A stretch of DNA of 64,000 bases from Martinezella miluonensis (GTDB lineage Bacteria > Pseudomonadota > Alphaproteobacteria > Rhizobiales > Rhizobiaceae): assembly GCF_900094545.1 (NCBI RefSeq), contig NZ_FMAH01000008.1:1-64000 (forward strand), read 5' to 3'. Under the pieces are notes generated by a model that worked only from the letters and a program-made list of their open reading frames with translations, searched no databases and was not told the DNA's origin. Shown one piece after another: positions 26,450 to 35,016 of this stretch (position 1 is its first letter; each line of letters opens with the position of its first letter). The position numbers and the translations under genes are program-made.

Positions 26450-27205
26450 ATGTCGCTCGCCACGCAAAGCCGATTCGCTGCAGCCCTCATCGATCCGGAC
26501 CTCGCCGTTCCCGAGGGGCTGACGGCCTGGAATGGCCCTAAGCCTGCACGGCGCTTCGGCATCTATCGCAACAATGTCGCCATCGGCCTGATCGGTGCGC
26601 TCGCTTCGCGCTTTCCGGCAGCGGAAAAGATCGTCGGCGAGGAATTCTTCGCGGCCATGGCACATGAATTCGTCCGGCTGCATCCGCCGCGATCGCCTCT
26701 GTTGCTGGCTTATGGCGATGACTTCCCCGACTTCGTCGAGAGTTTCGAGCCGGCGGCGGAAATCCCCTATCTGCCCGACGTCATGAGATTGGAGGCAGCC
26801 CGGGGCCGAGCCTATCACGCAGCCGATGCAACACCGCTCGATGCAGCCTTGCTGGCGACCGTCGAGCCGGCGGGCTTGGCTGAGCTGGCCTTCGTGCCGC
26901 ATCCTTCCGCCTCCATAACTCGCTCCGCCCATCCGGTCGTCACCATTTGGGCAATGAACACCGGCGAAATCGAGCTTGCGGATATTGCCGATTGGACTGC
27001 CGAGGATGCCCTCGTCGTCCGCCCGCAGATGATCGTCGAGGTGCATCGTCTACCGCCGGGCGGCGCGACCTTTCTGGAACAGCTCTTTGCCGGCGCCGAT
27101 CTTGGCCAAGCCTTCGAGGCGGCGCTTGCCGACGCTGCCGATTTCGATCTTTCCGCCAATCTTGCCGGTGCACTCGCCGCCGGCGCCTTCTCGGACATTC
27201 ACTGA
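26450..27205 (+). CDS. bufC: DUF2063 RiPP recognition partner, BufC
   Basis: A 251-residue DUF2063 protein, obligate partner of DUF692 enzymes. The N-terminal HTH-like domain has RRFGIYRNNVAIGLIGAL near residue 30, RFPAAEKIVGEEFFAAMAHE near residue 50 and DFPDFVESF near residue 86. The C-terminal half carries the second domain thought to help peptide binding. It begins 10 nt after bufB with its own GAGGAGA ribosome site. A RIME-like repeat separates it from the DoxX gene. Confidence 0.88.
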   Translation: MSLATQSRFAAALIDPDLAVPEGLTAWNGPKPARRFGIYRNNVAIGLIGALASRFPAAEKIVGEEFFAAMAHEFVRLHPPRSPLLLAYGDDFPDFVESFEPAAEIPYLPDVMRLEAARGRAYHAADATPLDAALLATVEPAGLAELAFVPHPSASITRSAHPVVTIWAMNTGEIELADIADWTAEDALVVRPQMIVEVHRLPPGGATFLEQLFAGADLGQAFEAALADAADFDLSANLAGALAAGAFSDIH

Positions 27206-27210
27206 GCACT

Positions 27211-27323
27211 AGAGCCGGATGATTTCAGGTCGAACCGACCTAAAATCTGAATCCGCTCTAAAATCAAAGAAGTAGAGCATGATCTCGTCCGAAAACCGCT
27301 GACACTTTTCGGCATCGTGCTCT
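27211..27323. repeat. RIME-like intergenic mosaic repeat, copy 1
   Basis: About 113 bp. It contains two imperfect palindromes: AGAGCCGGAT pairing with AATCCGCTCT, and GAGCATGAT pairing with an ATCGTGCTC-type arm. The copy at 49094 is very similar along its whole length. Such elements are scattered between genes in Rhizobium. Here it lies between bufC and bufD. Confidence 0.75.
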
Positions 27324-27336
27324 AAGGAGAACCGAC

Positions 27337-27822
27337 ATGCAAAACCGGATGACGACGGCTGCCACGGCCGAACGCGAAACCATGGCTGAAAGGCTCTATC
27401 GCGCCCTCAGGCTTCTCGACCATATTCCGCATGACCTGATTGCGCTCGTCGCGCGCCTCTCGATCGCTGCCGTCTTCTGGCAGTCGGGCCAGACCAAGGT
27501 GGATGGCTGGCATGTGACCGACAACGCCGTCTATCTCTTCCAGACGGAATATAAGCTGCCCTTCGTCGATCCGTGGATCGCCGCCCATATAGCCGCCTTC
27601 AGCGAGCATTTCTTCCCCGTGCTGCTGATCATAGGCTTTGCAAGCCGGCTCTCGGCCCTGGCATTGCTCGGCATGACGTTGGTGATCGAGATATTCGTCT
27701 ATCCCGATGCCTGGCCGACGCACGGCACATGGGCAACCTGCTTTCTGGTGATCATCGCCGGGGGACCTGGGCGCATCGCGCTCGATCATCTGATCGCCAA
27801 ACGGTTTGGCCGCGCGTCCTGA
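27337..27822 (+). CDS. bufD: DoxX-family membrane protein of the bufferin operon (BufD)
   Basis: A 161-residue DoxX-like membrane protein with four hydrophobic segments and the family pattern RLSIAAVFWQSGQTKVDGW near residue 47. DoxX genes commonly end DUF2282-DUF692-DUF2063 operons. Its job there is unclear; quinone-linked redox or peptide maturation have been suggested. AAGGAGA lies upstream of the ATG. Confidence 0.82.
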   Translation: MQNRMTTAATAERETMAERLYRALRLLDHIPHDLIALVARLSIAAVFWQSGQTKVDGWHVTDNAVYLFQTEYKLPFVDPWIAAHIAAFSEHFFPVLLIIGFASRLSALALLGMTLVIEIFVYPDAWPTHGTWATCFLVIIAGGPGRIALDHLIAKRFGRAS

Positions 27823-27834
27823 GTTGAGAAAGGT

Positions 27835-27859
27835 AGGAGCGCCGCCGCACGGCGCTCCT
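27835..27859. terminator. Hairpin between bufD and the convergent oxygenase gene
   Basis: The arms AGGAGCGCC and GGCGCTCCT pair perfectly around a 7-nt loop. There is no strong T-tract. It lies between convergent genes and may serve both. Confidence 0.4.
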
Positions 27860-27880
27860 TAGCGTACGGCTAGGCGGGGC

Positions 27881-28837
27881 TTAGCGCAGCACCGGCTCCC
27901 CGTGGAAGCGACGGCGCGAAGGTGCCGAAACCCCGAAGCCAACCTCCATCATCAACCGAGGCTTCTGCGTGGGCACGGTGCCCATATGGAAGCCGAAGGG
28001 ATCTTCGACAAAGCCGGACCCAGCCTTGCCGGTCAGCGTCAGCGCATTCGCCTGACCATAGTAATCGAGCACCTCGTTTGCCGGGTGCCCTACAAGCAAT
28101 GTCAGCTGATGCCGGACCCGGCGGCGCTTGTGGCTTCCCTTGATGAAAACGTGCGGGCCAGTGCCCTCATCTACGTCGACCAGATTGAAGAAGAATTTCA
28201 GCATTCGCCAATCGTCGAGGTCGAAATGGTATTTGTCGAGCGAAGCGAGGCTTCTGTCTGCCTCAGAAGCCTGCGTTGGAAAACTCCACCAGATGCGGGT
28301 GGTGATCACTTTGGCTTGCCCGCCGAGATAGTGTCGGGCGACATCGATCAGCAGTGGATCGCGCTGCACCGCCATGACGGCATCGCAATCCAGCGAACGC
28401 TCAAAGAAGTGCCCGCTCAGGATCGGACGCTCGAAGCGGGATTCCGCTTCTTTGTGGTCTCCCGCGACGAATTCGAGCTTGCGGCTGAAATTGCCGAAGC
28501 AACCGGTGATGCGCGCAAACTCGGCGATCTCGCGATGGATATGGTCGGGTAGCATCAGGCTCGGATAGATCCCGTCCGACCGCAATGCGTCGACGACATC
28601 TTCGCGCTCGACCCCGGCAAACATCGAGGTGCCGGAAGCGGGAAGCGTAACGCGTCGCTTGGTGGCAAACCAGTGCATGCGCCGAAACGGCAGCGTTCGC
28701 GCGAGGAGGAACATCGGCAGCCAGGCCGGGTTTTCTCTAAGATCGGTTAGGTAGGTGGGTATTCTGACTGCCATGCGCTTGAAGCGGCCACCTTGCCGGG
28801 CGACGGACTCCAAGTCTCCTGCTGGGAAATTGTGCAT
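27881..28837 (-). CDS. Phytanoyl-CoA dioxygenase-like Fe(II)/2-oxoglutarate oxygenase
   Basis: A 318-residue PhyH-type oxygenase. The iron-binding HxD is in KYHFDLDDW near residue 193. The following strand reads MLKFFFNLVDVDEGTGPHVF, and the distal His is probably in GFHMGT near residue 285. The substrate is unknown. It stands alone; divergent DNA to the right has no gene for about 470 bp. An AGAGGA ribosome site precedes the ATG. Confidence 0.7.
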   Translation of the reverse strand: MHNFPAGDLESVARQGGRFKRMAVRIPTYLTDLRENPAWLPMFLLARTLPFRRMHWFATKRRVTLPASGTSMFAGVEREDVVDALRSDGIYPSLMLPDHIHREIAEFARITGCFGNFSRKLEFVAGDHKEAESRFERPILSGHFFERSLDCDAVMAVQRDPLLIDVARHYLGGQAKVITTRIWWSFPTQASEADRSLASLDKYHFDLDDWRMLKFFFNLVDVDEGTGPHVFIKGSHKRRRVRHQLTLLVGHPANEVLDYYGQANALTLTGKAGSGFVEDPFGFHMGTVPTQKPRLMMEVGFGVSAPSRRRFHGEPVLR

Positions 28838-29306
28838 AGTTATCCTCTCTGCACATGTGCAAGTTGCGGCAACAGGCCCAACACTCTGTTGTATTAAATC
28901 ATTGAGACTTCAGTATTTATTCGCAGCAGCGAATGTGCTGTGCAGCGCAGCAAATAGAAGCCCGCCGCCTTCGGTCAAGAGGGGTGGGAGCTCATAAATC
29001 GCGGTAAGTCGATAGAAACTGCCGTATCGACACGCTGGGCTTTCGGAGATGCTCCAACATCGTGGGATGGTTGTTTTCTGAGAGGATGGCCGGGGCAGCG
29101 CAAACGGAGGCCGGAACGACCCATCCCATTTGCCGTTAGTTAGGACAATGGCATTATAAGACATTTAACGGCTTCAAATAGAACGGCGGCAACGAAACCT
29201 CGCGACAACGCTTGATGGCGACTTCGATTTGACAGTCTTGTAACAGTCACATTCCTGTTGGCATTGTTGGCTAAATGAGCAGGAATACACGGAAGAGGTC
29301 CCCTAT
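28838..29306. other. Intergenic stretch, no gene found
   Basis: About 470 bp between two divergent genes. An 84-codon minus frame (28910-29164) lacks recognisable features. Nothing else is supported. Confidence 0.35.
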
Positions 29307-30227
29307 ATGACAGACCCCAAGACCCTCGATCCCACGGAAGGCATAGTCGATTTCGATGCTGGCGAGGGCGAAGCCGCGACCATCGTGGAGATGGACGACT
29401 ATACCAAAAGCCTTGCCCTGGCGAAGGCCAAGTCTGTCAAGCTCGTCGATGCCATTACCGGCCAGGCGCTGAAGAAGAAGGATGCGGTGCACGTCGACGA
29501 CCTCCGCCCCTCGCTCGCGGATTTCATGCGGCTGAAGCATCCCGAGCTTCGAGCCGACGACTATGTCAGTCGCAAGGTCATGGACGACTATCGCGCCCAG
29601 TATATCGCCGAGCTGCTGACGGTGGAGCGCGGCGAGCTTTCCAACCTCGAGGACGAGGTCGTCGAAAGCCTGAAGACGCATGATACGCTGGCCGAAAACA
29701 TCGAAGAGGATTATGAGGACCACCGTTCCATCGGCGACCGGATGGCCGATGGCGTCGCCTCTTTCGGCGGCAGCTGGGTCTTCATCATCTCTTTCTGTCT
29801 GTTTCTGGCCGTGTGGATGGCGGTCAACGTCGTCATGGGCGAAAAGCAGGCATTCGACGCCTATCCCTTCATTCTCCTCAATCTCGTCCTGTCGACGATC
29901 GCCGCGCTGCAGGCGCCCGTTATCATGATGAGCCAGCGGCGCCAGGAAGAGAAGGATCGCCTGCGTGCGCTCAACGATTACAAGGTCAACCTGAAGGCCG
30001 AACTGGAAATCCGCCATCTGCATGAAAAGGTCGATCACCTCCTCAACCGCCAATGGGAGCGACTGACCGAAATCCAGCAGATCCAGATCGAGATGATGCT
30101 GGAACAGGCCAAGGCCGCGACGCGGGCGATTAAGGCCAACAAGGCAACGAAAGCCAAGACCAGTGCCCTGAAGAGCCTCTTCGGCAAGGTCAAGGATGAT
30201 CCCGAGCCGGACGATTCGGTGAATTGA
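29307..30227 (+). CDS. DUF1003 membrane protein
   Basis: A 306-residue DUF1003 protein. A charged N-terminal region (residues 1-145) contains DFMRLKHPELRADDYVS. Two hydrophobic segments at about 152-172 and 188-210 (ILLNLVLSTIAALQAPVIMM) are the DUF1003 core, followed by MSQRRQEEKDRLRALNDYKV, diagnostic of the family. A coiled-coil-like, Lys-rich tail follows. Function unknown. AGGAGGT-like sequences lie well before the ATG; the start at 29307 fits. Confidence 0.82.
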   Translation: MTDPKTLDPTEGIVDFDAGEGEAATIVEMDDYTKSLALAKAKSVKLVDAITGQALKKKDAVHVDDLRPSLADFMRLKHPELRADDYVSRKVMDDYRAQYIAELLTVERGELSNLEDEVVESLKTHDTLAENIEEDYEDHRSIGDRMADGVASFGGSWVFIISFCLFLAVWMAVNVVMGEKQAFDAYPFILLNLVLSTIAALQAPVIMMSQRRQEEKDRLRALNDYKVNLKAELEIRHLHEKVDHLLNRQWERLTEIQQIQIEMMLEQAKAATRAIKANKATKAKTSALKSLFGKVKDDPEPDDSVN

Positions 30228-30276
30228 TCCGACGGGCAGGCGCGGCGCGAAGAGCCCTCTTCTTGCCGCCTGCAAC

Positions 30277-31467
30277 TCACGCCTCTGCCGGCTTCCTTCG
30301 GGCCGCGAGCAACATCGGCACGCAGGCGAGATAAAGCAGCGCGCCGAGAATCCAGATCAAGCCGGGAAATACGGATCTGGACGCAAAATAGATCTCGCTG
30401 ATCGCCAGGGGCGCGATGACGGATGCAAGGCTCGTCAGACTGCCCAACACGCCCTGCAGGCGCCCCTGATCGTCCGCGCTCACGCGCTGCGTCACTAGAG
30501 ACAGCAATGCGGGCTGGCCGATCCCGCCGAGGCAAAAGAGCGGAAAGAGCAGGAAGGCAATGAAACCGCGCGTGGCGAAGGCAATTGCGATATAGGCGGC
30601 GCTGTCGCAGACGATTGCGACGATAAGCGCACGCCGCTCGCCCCAGCGCTCGCTCAAGGGGCCGGCAACGAAGGCCTGGGCGAGCGCATGGAAGAAGCCG
30701 AAACCGGCCAATGACAGGCCAACGGTCGCCATATCCCATCCGAACTTGTCCTGGCCGTAGAGCACCCAGACGGTGCCGCCGATCTCGCCGATCATGCTGA
30801 GAATGACGGACATGAACAGCAGCGGCAGCAGCGGCAGCAGCGCCGGAAACGCACCGATCCAGCGCAAAGGCGCCAGCGGATGAAAAGCGGCCGGATCGAT
30901 GCGCTCCGGCTTGAGGCTGCGCGTCTCCGGCAGTGCGATGAACGCGAGAATGAAATTCAATAGGACAAGCACGCCGGCCGCCACGAACGGCGCGCGAAGG
31001 GAGATCGCGCCGAGCACGCCGCCGATGACCGGCCCGAGAATGAAGCCGATGCCGAAACAGGCGCTGAGGAGCCCGAAGGCGCGGGTGCGTTTATCCGCTG
31101 GGGTGATATCCGTCAGGCATGCCGCCGCAACGGAGGCGTTGGCGGCCGTCAGGCCCGCAACGGCGCGTCCTAGGAACAGCCACCAGAAATCCGGCGCCCA
31201 TGCCATGAAGGCATAATCGATCATCCCGCCAGCCAGCGAAACAAGCAGCACCGGCCTCCGGCCATAGCGATCGCTCAATGTTCCGAGGATGGGAGAAGCG
31301 AGAAACTGCAGGGCTGCATAGAGCGACAGGAACGCACCGTAGCGCCAGCCGAGATCGGGCGTATGCGCCACGCTCCTGAGAAGCTGCGGCAGGATCGGCA
31401 TGACGAGGCCCGTGCCGGCGGCATCGAGAACCACGACAGCCAGAATGGTCAAAAGCATCTTGTTCAT
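30277..31467 (-). CDS. tetA: Tetracycline-efflux-type MFS antiporter, TetA(30)-like
   Basis: A 396-residue 12-helix MFS antiporter of the TetA family. Helix 1 carries LDAAGTGLVMPILP near residue 14 and the helix 2-3 loop has GTLSDRYGRRPVLL near residue 61. These match class A/30-type drug/H+ efflux pumps, and a chromosomal tetA(30)/tetR pair is known in Agrobacterium. It is divergent from tetR across two operator palindromes, so it should be drug-inducible. The actual substrate spectrum cannot be read from sequence. Confidence 0.85.
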   Translation of the reverse strand: MNKMLLTILAVVVLDAAGTGLVMPILPQLLRSVAHTPDLGWRYGAFLSLYAALQFLASPILGTLSDRYGRRPVLLVSLAGGMIDYAFMAWAPDFWWLFLGRAVAGLTAANASVAAACLTDITPADKRTRAFGLLSACFGIGFILGPVIGGVLGAISLRAPFVAAGVLVLLNFILAFIALPETRSLKPERIDPAAFHPLAPLRWIGAFPALLPLLPLLFMSVILSMIGEIGGTVWVLYGQDKFGWDMATVGLSLAGFGFFHALAQAFVAGPLSERWGERRALIVAIVCDSAAYIAIAFATRGFIAFLLFPLFCLGGIGQPALLSLVTQRVSADDQGRLQGVLGSLTSLASVIAPLAISEIYFASRSVFPGLIWILGALLYLACVPMLLAARRKPAEA

Positions 31468-31476
31468 TGCGAAAAT

Positions 31477-31489
31477 TTATCGTTGATAA
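31477..31489. promoter_or_regulatory. tet operator-like palindrome O1
   Basis: TTATC-GTT-GATAA, a perfect palindrome apart from the central triplet, 10 nt upstream of the tetA start. It has the size and symmetry of TetR operators. Confidence 0.7.
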
Positions 31490-31495
31490 GTGACT

Positions 31496-31508
31496 TTATC
31501 GCCGATAA
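31496..31508. promoter_or_regulatory. tet operator-like palindrome O2
   Basis: TTATC-GCC-GATAA (extended by matching T/A on each side), 19 bp centre to centre from the first site. Paired operators between divergent tetA and tetR are the classic arrangement. Confidence 0.7.
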
Positions 31509-31541
31509 ATTATGCGAGCGGAACTGTCAATCGGAGAGTCC

Positions 31542-32168
31542 ATGAAAATCGACCGGAACCAGATCGTCGATACGGCGCTGACCATCTTGAACGAGGTGGG
31601 TATCGACGGCCTGTCGACGCGGCTGATCGCCCAGCGCCTCGGCGTTCAGCAGCCGGCGCTCTATTGGCACTTCAAGGGCAAGCGGGCTTTGCTTGCGGCT
31701 ATGAACACCGAGATGCTGAAGCGAAGCCATACGCGCCGCGCGCCGCTTGCCGGCGAAACCTGGCAGGAATTCCTGCGCGCCAACGCCCGCAGTTTCCGCT
31801 CGGCCTTGCTGGCCTGGCGCGATGGCGCGCGCGTTCACGCCGGGACGGAAGCAGATCCCTCCGATCTGGAGACGATCGGGGCCCAGCTCGACTGTCTGTG
31901 CAAAGCCGGCTTCGCGCCGGGCCAGGCCCTGGAAATTCTGATCGCCATCGGCCGCTATGTCGTGGGCTGCGTGCTGGAAGAACAGGCCGACGCGGCAGAG
32001 GCATCGGACCGATCGGATCTCAACACCGCGGCGGAAAGCCATCCGAATCTGGCTAAGGCAATCGTGCATTATCGGGTAAGCGGGCATGAGGCATTTTTCG
32101 AAGCGGGCCTGGAGCTGCTGATCGGCGGCGCCGAAGTCGCACGCCGGCAGCTCAAAGCGCCCGGATGA
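31542..32168 (+). CDS. tetR: TetR repressor of the divergent tetA
   Basis: A 208-residue TetR-family repressor. The HTH is LSTRLIAQRLGVQQPALYWHF (residues ~26-46), the classical TetR class signature, with a C-terminal drug-binding domain. The ATG at 31542 (MKIDRNQI) is preferred to the earlier 31512, which would overlap the operators' flank. Two TTATC-N3-GATAA operators lie just upstream. Confidence 0.85.
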   Translation: MKIDRNQIVDTALTILNEVGIDGLSTRLIAQRLGVQQPALYWHFKGKRALLAAMNTEMLKRSHTRRAPLAGETWQEFLRANARSFRSALLAWRDGARVHAGTEADPSDLETIGAQLDCLCKAGFAPGQALEILIAIGRYVVGCVLEEQADAAEASDRSDLNTAAESHPNLAKAIVHYRVSGHEAFFEAGLELLIGGAEVARRQLKAPG

Positions 32169-32197
32169 AGGCGACGAATACCGAACCGGCAATCTCA

Positions 32198-32858
32198 TCA
32201 CGCCTCTGCCTTGAAGGTGCGGCCGAGATCCGGCCCGATACCGAAATAATGCCGGAACACATAGAGCAGCGGGCTCCACCGACCGGTATCGATGTGGTTC
32301 GTTCCCGGTATGACTATATCCCTATGCGCATGAACCCGGATCACCCTCGTTTCGATGATCCAGAACGCCTCCTGCCGCTCCGCGGGCCATTCGCCGGGTG
32401 CGTGCGTGGCGACGACCTCCGCTTCAAGTTGGATCGGACATTCGGCTATGCGCGGCGGCCGGACAAGGTCCGACGCCTGCGGCGTAAAGCCGGATACATC
32501 GAATTTATCAGCCTCGAAGCGATAGCCGATTTTTTCCTTATGGGGGGGGAACGGGGTTGCGGCCAGTAGTCGGAGCCAGAGCCTCGATCTTCGGCCAGAG
32601 ATCCGGAGAAGGGAAGTTCAACACCAGCTGCCGCTCGCGCATGGCATTTTCCCGCCCCTTGCTGGTGGATGTCAGGCCGAGAACCATGCGGTCGAAAAGC
32701 GCCCAGGCCGAGGACATGGGCGAGATATTCGTGGTGCCGTCCGGATTGATGCTCGTGATCAGCGCGACGGGCGTGCCGACATAAAGCACGCTGGGCTTGA
32801 TGACGATATGCTCCCGATCATCTGCGGCTAACGTGAATTCGGCTGTATGGGTCATCAT
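32198..32858 (-). pseudogene. Flavin reductase-family protein, frameshifted at a G8 tract
   Basis: The first part, from ATG 32858, reads as a flavin reductase-like FMN-binding protein (NISPMSSAWALFDRMVLGL) up to TGRNPVP. It then hits a stop beside a run of eight G (32542-32549, plus strand). With seven G the frame continues as PPHKEKIGYRFEADKFDVSG, then FTPQASDLVRPPRIAECPIQ, to a TGA at 32198, giving a normal ~220-residue protein. So this is a single-base indel. It may be real decay, phase variation, or a sequencing error. GGAG sits 8 nt before the start. Confidence 0.8.
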
Positions 32859-32906
32859 TGCAAAATCTCCTTTTGGAGCTGCAGTGTAACCGAGCAGGTG
32901 CATGCA

Positions 32907-32930
32907 ATAGTTCGGCCATGGCCGAACTAT
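32907..32930. promoter_or_regulatory. 24-bp perfect palindrome upstream of the flavin reductase gene
   Basis: The arm ATAGTTCGGCCA is followed directly by its exact reverse complement. It lies 48 nt upstream of the ATG. It is a strong operator candidate for a dimeric repressor; no regulator gene is adjacent. Confidence 0.6.
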
Positions 32931-33036
32931 GAGGCATCGAGATCAGATCGCCAGAAAGGCAGGACGACAATTCTTTAGGGACACATGCTTGGCTCGCTAT
33001 AGCCTATAACCTGATGGCATTGACCGCGAGTAGGCA

Positions 33037-33318
33037 GCCCTGAACGAGGGCCTGCTTTTGCTCAAACAGGCACCGGTGCCTTGCAGCAAATTCGTCTTCG
33101 CGCTGACCTCGCGCGAACTCGTCGCCTCAATCGTACTGGCGCCCGTCGGCGTGCAGACCATTGCGACCTTCATCTGGCGGCAATTCGAGTAGGGATCGAT
33201 CGGCCTCGGCATGGCCCTCGTGGCGATCATCATCGCCACGCTCATTCCGCTGACGTTCCTCGCACTTCTGCTCCGCAGCGGTTTCGTCTCCGAATGGCGA
33301 GGCTCGCTCGATTTGTGA
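33037..33318 (+). pseudogene. Remnant of an iron-type ABC transporter permease
   Basis: One frame from 33037 to the TGA at 33318 reads as the end of a ThiP/FbpB-like permease: FALTSRELVASIVLAPVG, then VQTIATFIWRQFE, an in-frame TAG, then GSIGLGMALVAIIIATL. No start codon or upstream portion is present. It is clearly a decayed fragment. Confidence 0.65.
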
Positions 33319-33455
33319 TTTGCCGGCTACCGGATTGCAGGCACTTTCTCCGCCGGCGGGCGGCATGACGCTATTCGGGCGCCCACCGCATCTCACTATA
33401 AATCGCCAGAACCCGCCCGTCGGAAAATTGACATTTTTGCGCTAAGGAGCAGTTC

Positions 33456-34040
33456 ATGTTTACGCTCGCGACCGCCATCAGCCATTCCCAGGACATCAAA
33501 CGCAGCCGCTTTCTCGCGATAGCCGGGCCTGCGTCGGACGAACAGGCGGCGAAAGACTTTATCGCGGCGCACGCGGCCACCGACGCCAACCACAATTGCT
33601 GGGCATGGCGGATCGGCCAGAACTATCGGTTCAACGACGACGGGGAGCCGAGTGGCACCGCCGGCAAGCCGATCCTTCAGGCGATCGACGGACAGGAGCT
33701 GGACTGCGTTGTCGTCATGGTGACGCGCTGGTTCGGCGGCATTCTGCTCGGCAGCGGCGGGCTGATCAGGGCCTATGGTGGCACCGCCGCCCTCTGCCTT
33801 CAGGCTGCGGAAAAGACGAAGATCGTACCCATGGTCTCCTTCGCCATAGAGGTGCAGTTCTCCGATCTCGCTTTGCTGAAATCACGCCTTTCCTCGCTGC
33901 CGGACACCGTCATCACGGCAGAACAATTCGTCGCCACCGGCGCCCTGCTGACCCTGAGCATCCCAGCGGCAAACGCCGACGACATCCTGCGGATGGTAAC
34001 GAACCTCACGAGCGGCCGCGCTGTGATCGACAGGGGCTGA
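33456..34040 (+). CDS. yigZ: YigZ/IMPACT-family protein
   Basis: A 194-residue UPF0029 (IMPACT/YigZ) protein. The N-terminal domain has KRSRFLAIAGP near residue 15, HNCWAWRIG near residue 46, DDGEPSGTAGKPILQAI near residue 61 and VTRWFGGILLGSGGLIRAYG near residue 89. The C-terminal DUF1949-like ferredoxin-fold follows. It is a widely conserved protein linked to translation; its exact role is unsettled. AAGGAG precedes the ATG. Confidence 0.88.
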   Translation: MFTLATAISHSQDIKRSRFLAIAGPASDEQAAKDFIAAHAATDANHNCWAWRIGQNYRFNDDGEPSGTAGKPILQAIDGQELDCVVVMVTRWFGGILLGSGGLIRAYGGTAALCLQAAEKTKIVPMVSFAIEVQFSDLALLKSRLSSLPDTVITAEQFVATGALLTLSIPAANADDILRMVTNLTSGRAVIDRG

Positions 34041-34325
34041 TGGACCATGGGTTCGAACGCCCGGTGCGTCGGAACGGGAAGTGCAAAGCAAACGACAGCT
34101 TCCCTTAAACGAAATGGCAGATACCGCGAACGATGACGGCGGGCAATTTCCTTACGCCGTGGCCCTGTCGTTACTATCGATCAGGAAACAAGGTAAGCAT
34201 TTCTCCAAAAGACACCATTTCCCTCCATCTTTAGCATTTCATTCCGGTTTTCGATTTGCAGGCTTCCCTTTATCGGCCTACCTCACCTGAGCTCTTCTTT
34301 ACCTGACATCTCGAAGGAAGGTGTG

Positions 34326-34784
34326 ATGGAAATCAAGGAAACGCCTGATCTGTGGGTGCTGCGCGCCAAAAGACGCTTGCGCATTCCCGATATCAAACAG
34401 GCCGCGATTGAATATGCTCCGCAATTCGAGAAGCAGATCGCCGAATCCGGGCTAAGGGTCGCCGGCCCATGGCTGTTTGTCTCACACAACCTTCCCAGGG
34501 ATAGCAAGACGTTCTTCGATTGGGAAATATGCCGTCCGGTGGAAAAGCCCGAACGCTATGACGGCGCGATGGAGCTCCACCATTTCGAGCCGATCATCGT
34601 TGCGAGCAAGGTGCATCATGGATCGTTGAGGACCCTGTTCACACAGGGCTATGTCCCTTTGGTGGCCGAAATCGAGATGTCCCGCCACATCTTTTCGGGC
34701 GAGAGCCGGGAAGTCTACCATGGATGGAACGGCCCCGGAGCATCTTACCATCAGGTCGAAATTCAGTTCGGCCTTGCGCGCTGA
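34326..34784 (+). CDS. GyrI-like small-molecule-binding domain protein
   Basis: A 152-residue protein resembling the GyrI-like/AraC effector-binding domain: AAIEYAPQFEKQIAESGLRV early, FFDWEICRPVEKPERYDG mid and HHGSLRTLFTQGY near residue 100. It has no DNA-binding domain. Such proteins bind drugs or metabolites. The ATG at 34326 follows GGAAGG. Family call is moderate. Confidence 0.55.
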   Translation: MEIKETPDLWVLRAKRRLRIPDIKQAAIEYAPQFEKQIAESGLRVAGPWLFVSHNLPRDSKTFFDWEICRPVEKPERYDGAMELHHFEPIIVASKVHHGSLRTLFTQGYVPLVAEIEMSRHIFSGESREVYHGWNGPGASYHQVEIQFGLAR

Positions 34785-34855
34785 TCTCTTCAGTTGCCGC
34801 AGGATATCGACGATTTCAGGCGTGCCCGGTTCTCCACACCAGTTCTCTACGGAAG

Positions 34856-34939
34856 TGGCGGAGCGTGGGATTTCAATCCGCGATATCCTTGCAGGCATGC
34901 TTCATTTCGAAGTGCGGTGCGTTCAGACACGCCGCCAGC
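34856..34939 (-). pseudogene. Degenerate tRNA-Ser relic
   Basis: About 80 nt that aligns along most of its length with the intact tRNA-Ser(CGA) at 37640-37729 (same strand). The TGGCGGAG 3' end, the CCTTGCAGG variable arm and the CATTTCGA anticodon region are retained. The T arm and acceptor are broken by substitutions and a 2-nt loss. It cannot fold into a working tRNA. Confidence 0.65.
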
Positions 34940-35016
34940 CGATATCAGTCCGATTGACATTCTCTGTCGTTGTGACACCGTTCGGCATCGTTGCTGACTC
35001 AGTGTTTTGAGGCAAA

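Noticed and set aside
28910..29164. 84-codon minus frame between phyH-like and DUF1003 genes
   Set aside because: No motif, no ribosome site, and Ser/Pro-rich composition typical of non-coding frames.
32165..32569. 134-codon plus-strand frame after tetR
   Set aside because: It is antisense to the second half of the frameshifted flavin reductase.
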